Assembly: GCF_000346465.2 (NCBI RefSeq)
Contig: NC_034016.1
Location: forward strand, 8,650,611-8,714,610
Direction of reading: 5' to 3'
DNA length: 64,000 nt
From: Prunus persica
Lineage: Eukaryota; Streptophyta; Magnoliopsida; Rosales; Rosaceae
The notes below the pieces were generated by a model, which was not told the origin of the DNA, made no database searches, and saw only the letters and a list, made by a program, of their open reading frames with translations. A program made the position numbers and the translations under genes. Shown here piece by piece: positions 57,425-64,000 of this stretch. Position 1 is the stretch's first letter, and each line of letters begins with the position of its first letter.

Positions 57425-57834
57425 TCTCTCACGTCTCAAAGACAATAATTTGGATGTCTTTCTCAAAGAGAAATTGAGCTTACTCGCATCAAATATATGT
57501 CCACAAGAAGAAGCTTGTCAACTAGCCTTCTCACTTCCTTGATCAAGCCTGATAGGACACTTAGTGCTTCTGAATACTCCTTGCTTTCCATCAAAAGAGA
57601 TGCAAGCCTGGCCTCCACTCGCTGTCGAAGGAAAGTTGGCTTCTCAGGGAAATCTGCTTGATTTTCTTGGCTAAGAAGTTCCGTCAGATTTGTGATAGCC
57701 TCTTCCTTTATCCGTAGAGCTTCAGAAGAAGAAGATGGGTTTCAAGAATGCGATAAAGAATAGAAATGGCTTCAGATGGCCTCTAAAGCATGAGCAATCG
57801 AATCAGTAGTTGCTGGGAGATATGATGAAGACAT
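57425..57834 (-). pseudogene. RPN6: Captured RPN6/PSMD11 fragment in CACTA copy 2
   Basis: Same capture as at 11055-11424. From minus-strand ATG 57834 it reads the RPN6 N-terminus (MSSSYLPATTDSIAHALEA) and the later blocks (SSSSEALRIKEEAITNLTEL, TFLRQRVEARLASLLMESKE). It extends further than copy 1, past KLLLVDI into SKLNFSLRK (57440-57475), which copy 1 has lost. It lacks about 25 bp (GTSDLQ part) that copy 1 keeps, apparently deleted between two CAGA words. Neither copy is therefore the parent of the other in its present form. Confidence 0.85.
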
Positions 57835-59530
57835 TGTCAATGCTTTGAACTATACAAGTCCTGCAGAAAGATAAAGGACCAAACTGTTAAAAAACTGAAA
57901 CAACGGCGGTTTTCTGTTCTACCTTCGTCTTTTCTCGTCGTCTATATTAAGGTAAGATGGCGGTAGATTTATAATTACCGACGTAGATTATTTTGTTAAA
58001 CGTCGTTAAGTGTACTACAACCGACGTGGATTTTATTTTTAAATTATAAATAGAGTTTTTTTTCCCGAATTCTTTCAGTTTTAGTTTTCAATTACAAAGC
58101 GTGATAAATAGATTTTTTCTTTCCCGAGGAAATTTAAAATGAGGGAAATTAATGTTCTAGAATTTGTAAACTAACACTACGCAATATTACTAACCCGAGG
58201 AAATTATAAATAGATTTTGCTTTCCCGAATAAATTTTAAATTAATTCAGTTTGAAACAACGACGGTTTTTTGTTATGCCGTCGTTTTTAACTAACACGAC
58301 GCAATATTTGTTTTGCGACGTGGAATCTTTTCATTTAACGTCGTTATGTTTAATATAACCGACGTGGATTTGAATTTTTAAATTATGAATAGAGTTTTTT
58401 TTCCCGTGACCTTTCAGTTTATTTTTCAATTACAGTGCGTTATAAATAGATTTTTTTTTTCCGGAGGAAATTTAAAATGAAGGAAATTAATGTTCTGGAT
58501 TATGTAAAGTTTCTTTTTTGGAGGACAGATTTAAATAAAATAAGAATATAAAAACAACGACTGTTTTTTATTACTGTCGTCGTTTTTCGTCGTCTTAAGT
58601 AAAACTAAGACGACGTAATATATTTGTTTAGCGACGTTGATTTGTTTTTTAAACGTCGTTAGGTATAATATAACCGTCGTTGAAAATTGTCTCTCTGATT
58701 GCAAATTTGCAACGACGTTAGGTATAATATTTGTAGATACACAAACGCACACACATCATCAACTTCCAAAAAAGTGTCTCTCTGATTGCAAATCTGTGTC
58801 ATCTGTTAAGATTATGATGTGGAACAGAGTTCCATCTGGTAAGATTTCGTAACCCTTGGGATCTCAGACAAATCTGATTATGTCGGCGGTTTTCTATATA
58901 AATCGTCGTGGTTATTTCAATTCTTGTCATTAAGTAGATCTACCGACGTAGGATAAGAAAATCAAAGAAAAAAATTGTTAACAAAAATTCTTATTAAGAC
59001 GACGGTTAAAATTAAATGTACGACGTATAAAATGAATAAATACGACGTTAAATTTTATTGTACGATTTAAAGATAACGTCGTAGAACTATACGAGAATGA
59101 CGTCCATATATTTATATTTTTCGTCGTTGTACATTAATTTAATACGGCGATATTTTGTATTTTAAAGCCGTGGATTTTTTTGTAATTATACGGCGTCTTA
59201 TACGAAAACCTCGTCGTGTTATTTTATGAGTAAAAACGGCGGTTTTTATTGAAATCGTTGTCTTTACTTTCTACGTCGGTCGATTCATAACTTCTGCCGT
59301 TCTTTGTTGGCATTGATTTTACACTGCGGAAATCTGTTTCAAATAGACGTCGGTTGTTTAATTATGTACGTCGTTGTTTTTGAACAGCCATTTGAATCTC
59401 CATTTTTTAGTTGTCTAAGGTTGTATTACACGACGGTGTTTTTAGAACCGTCGTCTTTTTAAAAACCACGACGGTTTTCACTTAGACCGTCGTTGTTTTC
59501 TGGTCATCTTTTTCACTTTTTGTAGTAGTG
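57835..59530. repeat. Right subterminal region of CACTA copy 2
   Basis: Matches 11425-12511 but is longer, with an extra block (58160-58760) of CGTCGT words and a duplicated TCTCTCTGATTGCAAAT (58690 and 58773 on). The terminus is at 59530. No gene. Confidence 0.8.
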
Positions 59531-60174
59531 ACATAAGACCAGATATTGCATATGTTGTGAGTGTGGTTAGTCAGTTTATGCACTCATCCAGTGTGTCCCA
59601 TAGGAATGCAGTTGATCAGATCTTAAGATACTAAGAGTCAGCACCTGGGAAAGGGTTAACGTTCTCCAAAAATAGAGATCTCGAAGTTGTTGGATATACA
59701 TATGCTGATTGGGCTGGCTCGGTTGCTGACAGGCATTCTACTTTAGGCTACTTCACTTTTGTGGGAGGTAACCTAGTCACTTGACAGAGTAAGAAACAAA
59801 ATGTAGTTTCTCGATCTAGTGCTGAAGCAGAGTATCGAGGAATGGCTCAAGGAGTTTGTGAATTACCATGGATTAGAAGACTATTGATAGAATTGGGGTT
59901 CAAGCTAGAAAAGCCAATGGAGTTACATTGTGATAACAAGTCAACCATCGATATTGCTCATAATCCAGTTCAACATGATCGAACTAAACATGTTGAGGTG
60001 GATAGACATTTTATCAAAGAAAAACTTGAGAAGAAGATCATCCGCCTATCATTCGTAAAATCAGAAGATCAGTTGGCAGATATCTTAACCAAAGCTGTTT
60101 GTGGAAGAGTATTTTATGACTCACTTACCAGTTGGGCATTGGTGACATATATGCACCAACTTGAGGAGTGTTGA
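59531..60174 (+). pseudogene. Copia reverse transcriptase end and RNase H
   Basis: Reads IRPDIAYVVSVVSQFMH (RT end), then RNase H: ADWAGSVADRHSTLGYFTFV, SRSSAEAEYRGMAQGVCEL, LHCDNKSTIDIAHNPVQHDR, HVEVDRHFIKEKLE, SEDQLADILTKA. Stops: TAA at about 59631 and TGA at about 59782, where Trp is expected before QSKKQN. The last codons overlap the 3' LTR, and the polypurine tract TTGAGGAG is at 60161-60168. Confidence 0.9.
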
Positions 60175-60400
60175 CGTGAGTCTCCTAATTAATAAAGGAG
60201 ATTTACTTCCTTGATTAATTAAGGGATTTATTTTCCTATTTTTATATAGTTGATAAATCATTGTATAATTAGGAGATACTTTCCTAATTCTTTACTGTAT
60301 CTAATTCCTTGTATAACACCTTGTAAACTCTTATATATACCTCCTTATGAAGAAGAATAAAAATAACCTAATACATTCAAACCATATTCATATTTTAGCA
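60169..60400 (+). repeat. 3' LTR of the copia element
   Basis: 232 bp, same ends as the 5' LTR, followed by the CATAT duplication at 60401-60405. Confidence 0.95.
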
Positions 60401-60405
60401 CATAT

Positions 60406-60859
60406 TAGGGTAGTGCCTTACTTATAGAGCAGTGCAATAGCTATAATATTTCATACACAGTTGACTTGAGTGGGAGTCTTTGTCCCTTATCTTTATAGTT
60501 GGAAGTGCGCTAGCAGGACACAGGAAATGGTAGTCCTATCACGAACAGTTGTCTCCAACAAATCTGAAAAAGAATAACTCGTCAGTGTAATTTCATCCGC
60601 GCATTTCTATCCTTTTTTCTTTCTTTCTATTATCTCTTACCTAAATCATTATGAACGTGAAGAATTGAAGTTTCAAAGTAATGATAGTTATATACATTTT
60701 AGTCCAATTTCCTATTCTATATTTTGATTTAACATTTGTCACATTCTTTATGCATGTTTGAGTTTTTTTAGTAGACTTTTACTGTTGCATTTGCTTCAAC
60801 TTATTCTTTTTTTATATATAATTGGCATTGGCTTTCTATTAATGAAACTTAATTCCAAG
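60406..60859. other. Former upstream region of the LRR-RLK pseudogene
   Basis: Before the copia insertion this was the DNA upstream of the pseudogene's ATG. AT-rich, no ORF. 60690-60720 (ACATTTTAGTCCAATTTCCT) is repeated at 61858-61880. Confidence 0.5.
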
Positions 60860-60985
60860 AAGAAAAAAAAAATGCAGAGGAGGGGAGGGGTTTCTCACAC
60901 ACACGCACACAATTGATGTCATGAGGGTTCGAACATGAGACCTTTGATGTGCAAGTCAAAGCCTTTTTCACTGGTGCAGGTTTTT
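60860..60985 (-). repeat. SINE copy, 5' part degraded
   Basis: The minus strand carries a B box (complement of GGGTTCGAAC, 60926-60934), TCATGACATCAATTGTGTGTG and GAGAAACCCCTCCCC, as in the SINE at 31432-31568, and ends in a T-run. It interrupts the LRR pseudogene fragment beside it after KSLKTCTS. Confidence 0.62.
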
Positions 60986-61434
60986 AAGCTTTTGGGAATT
61001 GGACCAACAAAATGGTTGTTGTTTGCTGTAAATTCTGTGAGTGATCCACCTTGGCAAATATTTTGGGGCAAATAACCAGAAAACTGGTTAGTATCTAAAT
61101 ACAACAGAGTCAACTTCACTAGATTTTCTATCTCTCGGGGGATTGAGCCAGAGAGTTGGTTGTCATGGAGGGATAAGACTTCTAAGTTTCTCAAGCCACC
61201 AAATGAAGTGGGAATTGAACCGTTGAGTTGATTCTGGCTCAAGTCTAGATCCACCATAGATTTCAAGTTCCCTACCTCTTTAGGAATAGCACCGGAAAGT
61301 GTATTTCCAAACAGATTGATATGTGTAAGATTTCTCATATCACCAATCCATGCAAGCGTTCGTGGCCTACTCTCTTTCCAAAATCTTATTTTCATAATTA
61401 GAAGACGGTTTGGGAAGACTCTTGGGGTTTTCAC
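60986..61434 (-). pseudogene. LRR fragment of a second LRR-RLK paralogue
   Basis: One open stretch of LRRs: NTLSGAIPKEVGNLKSMVDL, NQLNGSIPTSFGGLRNLEVL, NQLSGSIPREIENLVKLTLL, NQFSGYLPQNICQGGSLTEF, NNHFVGPIPKSLKTCTS. It matches the same repeats of the first pseudogene at 47900-47450. No signal peptide or kinase is attached. The first 25 residues or so (from 61434) are non-LRR junk. Confidence 0.85.
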
Positions 61435-62189
61435 AGAGTTGAGTCAAAGTCTTTGTCTGTTAACTTTGAAGAAGTTGAAGTAATTGCATTTTGCATTTTG
61501 TGTCTTGAGTCAAAACTCCCACTGACTTTCTTCCTTCACTGTGGCAAGAACCGAACACACACACACATACAAAACGTTAAACCGTGTCATTTTACGAGGA
61601 AATTATTGTTTCATTTTTTCTTTCCCTCTCACAAGGAAAAACCTTTGTTAAAGTATGAGCCAAGACACACAAGTGGGCATAAGATAAAGTACCATATTAA
61701 GGCAACACATTTAAAAATAATTTGAATAACGCAGGCAGACATAAACTGAAATCTAGAAAACAAGCTTATTCTCTTATCAGGTCGTTGAACCATCCAGAGC
61801 AAGCAAAAGCAAATCATTTTAGTACACGAAAATGTTCTTGCTTGATATGTCCCGGTATACATTTTAGTCCAATTTCCTATTCCATTTCTTTGGCTGCTTA
61901 TCTCCAAGTCAAAAGCAAATCATGAGCCTTCCACCAAAAAAGCAGAACCTATTGCAAGTCAAAATTTTATTTTTCTATGTTATTTTGAGTTTGGACCATC
62001 AAGGGGGAAAAAAAAAAGGAAATACACCATTATATATATCGATTAGCCATCCAAACATTAACCGACGTTTTTGTTTTGAAACTAAATTTGATTCAAAGGG
62101 AAACGCACACAATGTCACTTGAATGTTGTGTCGTGTCTCAATGTGTCCCTCCAACATAATATTGATTCATCACATTAATTGTCCTCTAA
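61435..62189. other. Mosaic of small LRR-RLK pieces, no gene
   Basis: 61735-61815 resembles the 3' UTR/end seen at 63245-63330 (GCAGACA..AAACTGAAAT, AGAGCAAGC). 61828-61855 read on the minus strand gives RDISSKNIF, the kinase catalytic loop. 61856-61885 repeats 60690-60720. These are scattered remains of the paralogue between LRR and kinase ends. Confidence 0.6.
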
Positions 62190-63115
62190 CAGGGGCGGAG
62201 CCACACTGGGACCAGTGTGGTCCCGAGCCGTCACTCAAGTTTTTTTTTATATTTTAAAAGTAATATACTGTTATGTATTTTTATATGTATATTATTTCAA
62301 ATACTTTACGTTTTGATATGTACCCACATGTGTTGTAGCGGACCTATTAAGGCACAAGGAGGTAGTTCAAATTGCACCTTTCCTCAGCTGGTGGCGGTGC
62401 ACTCCAAGTGTACAAATTACCTTATTTCCATTTTCAACATTTAAGTAAATGTCTTTGTCCTTTTACTTTAATTTATTTTTATATTACTCCATTTTCTTAA
62501 GTTTACAATGTAAATAAGGAAGTACCCCCTATTTGGATTCAAATAAAAATACTAGAAAATCAAATTCCTACCAAATCAAAATATGAAAAATTGATTTTAG
62601 TATAAAATACGATTTAGGCTAAAAATGATGGCTCATTAAGTCAATATATACTTCATACTAAAATCTCATAAAATCAAGTTTTCTTATTTGATGTGTAAGG
62701 AATTAAAGCCGCCAAAAATTATCCTGAGAAAATGATTATTCTGAAAAACCATTTTTCATACTTAGTCAATATTTTTTCATGTATGATATGAATGCATGAA
62801 GGGGCCTAAGATTTTTTTTTTATTTGGGAAATTTTGATTGTTTTTTCTTTCTATTGGGTTTAATGGGGGAAAAAGCTTTAAAGATATTTGCTAAATCGCC
62901 ACTCTTTGTCTATCTCTTGTAATTTTTCTTGCTTAGAATGTATTTGTCTATCCCTTTGTCGAGAACAATTATAATTGCAACCAATAAGCAATATAATTCT
63001 TGACATATGTGATATATATATACACTATTTTTTATGTGTATTGTGAATTCGAATTTTTTATTTTTTATAATTTATAGGAGGCCCCCACACACATGAAATC
63101 CTGGCTTCGCCACTG
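62190..63115. mobile_element. hAT-type MITE
   Basis: 926 bp with ends CAGGGGCGGAGCC and GGCTTCGCCACTG (inverted, imperfect) and an exact 8-bp target duplication TCCTCTAA (62182-62189, 63116-63123). No transposase. AT-rich interior. The ends resemble those of the element at 52471-53766. Confidence 0.9.
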
Positions 63116-63300
63116 TCCTCTAAGTTATGATTTTGTTGAAGTTTGGGTGGCAATCATTAATATATTCATAGTACTTTAGGTGGCAACCTGAGACATACAG
63201 TTCATAAGGAAAAACATTTCGAAATACCAAACATTTAAGAAGAATTAAATAAAGGCAGACACGAATGAAGTGAAATATAGAAAAGCAGCACATCTCCTCA

Positions 63301-63695
63301 TCAGGAAGTCAAACTATCAAGAGCAAGCAATTCACCACATGTTGTCATATGCAATGGCTTTGACAAATGCAGCCTCTGAGTTGATGAGAGGAGCTGAGAA
63401 ACTTTCTTCATTGTTGGACGACACTGCGGACTGGGATTCAAGGATGCAAATGCTATCTTCGCAAGAGACACCACCTCCCCTGCTTCTTGATTTGAGGGTG
63501 GCGAGATGCGCTGGTCCAGAACATCCGAAATTGGCATTTCAGGGGCAGGTGATGCAGATGACGATGACGATGACGCCCGAGATGATAAAGATGAGAAAAC
63601 ATCTCCTGGATGTCTTCCCATAATTACTTCTAGTGTGACAACTCCAAAGCTAAAAACATCGCACTTTTCGTTCACTTCCATTGTATATGCAAGCT
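63301..63695 (-). CDS. Last exon of a third LRR-RLK paralogue (kinase C-lobe), partial
   Basis: The exon begins after an acceptor AAGCAG (63696-63701) with [20 protein letters not shown], then [19 protein letters not shown], a Ser/Ala loop, [24 protein letters not shown] and a stop at 63301. All subdomain IX-XI residues expected here are present, so this end of the gene looks functional. The rest of the gene lies beyond the right edge of the window. A 43-bp duplication repeats its splice acceptor (63684-63769). Confidence 0.85.
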
Positions 63696-63769
63696 CTGCT
63701 TAGAAAAATACTCAGAGAAGAAATTTTATATGCAAGCTCTGCTTAGAAAAATACTCAGAGAAGAAATTG
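63684..63769. repeat. 43-bp tandem duplication over a splice acceptor
   Basis: TATATGCAAGCTCTGCTTAG and the following bases occur at 63684 and again at 63727. On the minus strand each copy has CTAAGCAG then AGCTTGCATAT, so two identical 3' splice sites lie 43 bp apart. Confidence 0.93.
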
Positions 63770-64000
63770 TATCATGCACCAATTGTACACATGTACAAGA
63801 GATTGAGATTTAAGTGTTCAAAGAAAAAGGACAGTGAGGAAGTGACAATTTCCCAATCAAACTAATAATTCATTGAAACACACAACCTACAATTTCGAAG
63901 AAATTTATCCTATTTGAAAACCAAATAAAATAGCTTACGCAAATCGAATTTAATAAAACCTGGCTAATGAAAAAAATAAATAAATAAAGAAGAGAAGTTT
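63770..64000 (-). other. Intron of the third LRR-RLK paralogue
   Basis: AT-rich sequence upstream of the last kinase exon, where the family has an intron between the YGYVAP and ELAYTM codons. It runs to the window edge. Confidence 0.55.

Larger units (their letters stand above)
55468..59530 (-). mobile_element. Truncated CACTA element, copy 2
   Basis: The right end (CACTACTACAAAAAGTG read inward from 59530) and about 4 kb of sequence are collinear with 8925-12511 of copy 1. The left half (TNP2, Ulp1 exons, left terminus) is absent: homology begins abruptly at 55468 inside the Transposase_24 exon. The neighbouring copia is missing integrase-to-RT at the same junction, so one deletion could have removed both. 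Confidence 0.92.
54099..60400 (+). mobile_element. Ty1/copia retrotransposon with its middle replaced by a CACTA fragment
   Basis: Two 232-bp LTRs (54099-54330 and 60169-60400), both TG..CA, and an exact 5-bp target duplication CATAT (54094-54098, 60401-60405). The primer site TGGTATCAGAGC (initiator tRNA-Met) follows the left LTR. Gag is missing, and only protease with the start of integrase (left) and the RT end with RNase H (right) remain. 55468-59530 is a truncated CACTA element. I count about 9 LTR differences (about 96% identical). It sits in the 5' UTR/promoter of the LRR-RLK pseudogene, opposite strand. Confidence 0.96.

Overview
The window is plant nuclear DNA from a eudicot. I infer Rosaceae from the MIK2-type receptor-kinase family and the retrotransposon types, but the sequence does not prove it. 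It is a nested graveyard of transposable elements sitting on a damaged tandem cluster of leucine-rich-repeat receptor-like kinase (LRR-RLK) genes. No complete, undamaged host gene lies fully inside it.

Layout: (1) 1-12511, a CACTA (En/Spm) transposon read mostly on the minus strand, left end outside the window. It has a three-exon TNP2-type transposase open throughout, a five-exon Transposase_24/Ulp1-protease gene with one frameshift, and a captured 5' piece of the proteasome gene RPN6. (2) 12512-29039, a Ty3/gypsy retrotransposon of the Tat lineage (copy A). Gag-pol is on the minus strand, and a spliced antisense ORF (aORF) with its own TATA box lies on the plus strand next to the 3' LTR. 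A 5.2-kb hAT transposon (15865-21085) is nested inside. (3) 29040-34011, intergenic DNA with an LTR-like fragment, a SINE and a 5'-truncated LINE. (4) 34012-54054, one LRR-RLK pseudogene on the minus strand, split by a second Tat element (copy B, 35068-46284), a PIF/Harbinger transposon (48001-51882) and a 1.3-kb hAT-like element (52471-53766). (5) 54099-60400, a Ty1/copia element with a CATAT target duplication in the 5' UTR/promoter of that gene. Its middle is replaced by a truncated second CACTA copy (55468-59530) that also carries the RPN6 piece. (6) 60406-64000, remains of neighbouring LRR-RLK paralogues, a SINE fragment, a hAT MITE and the last exon of another kinase gene that runs off the right edge.

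The insertions can be removed on paper. Joining at one copy of each target duplication restores the LRR-RLK reading across the PIF, gypsy-B and 52.5-kb hAT junctions, so those boundaries are exact. The most interesting biology is (a) the repeated carriage of an RPN6 5' fragment by CACTA elements, (b) the spliced antisense gene in the Tat elements, and (c) a small ORF with an EAR-like motif and its own TATA box that is still open inside the 52.5-kb element.
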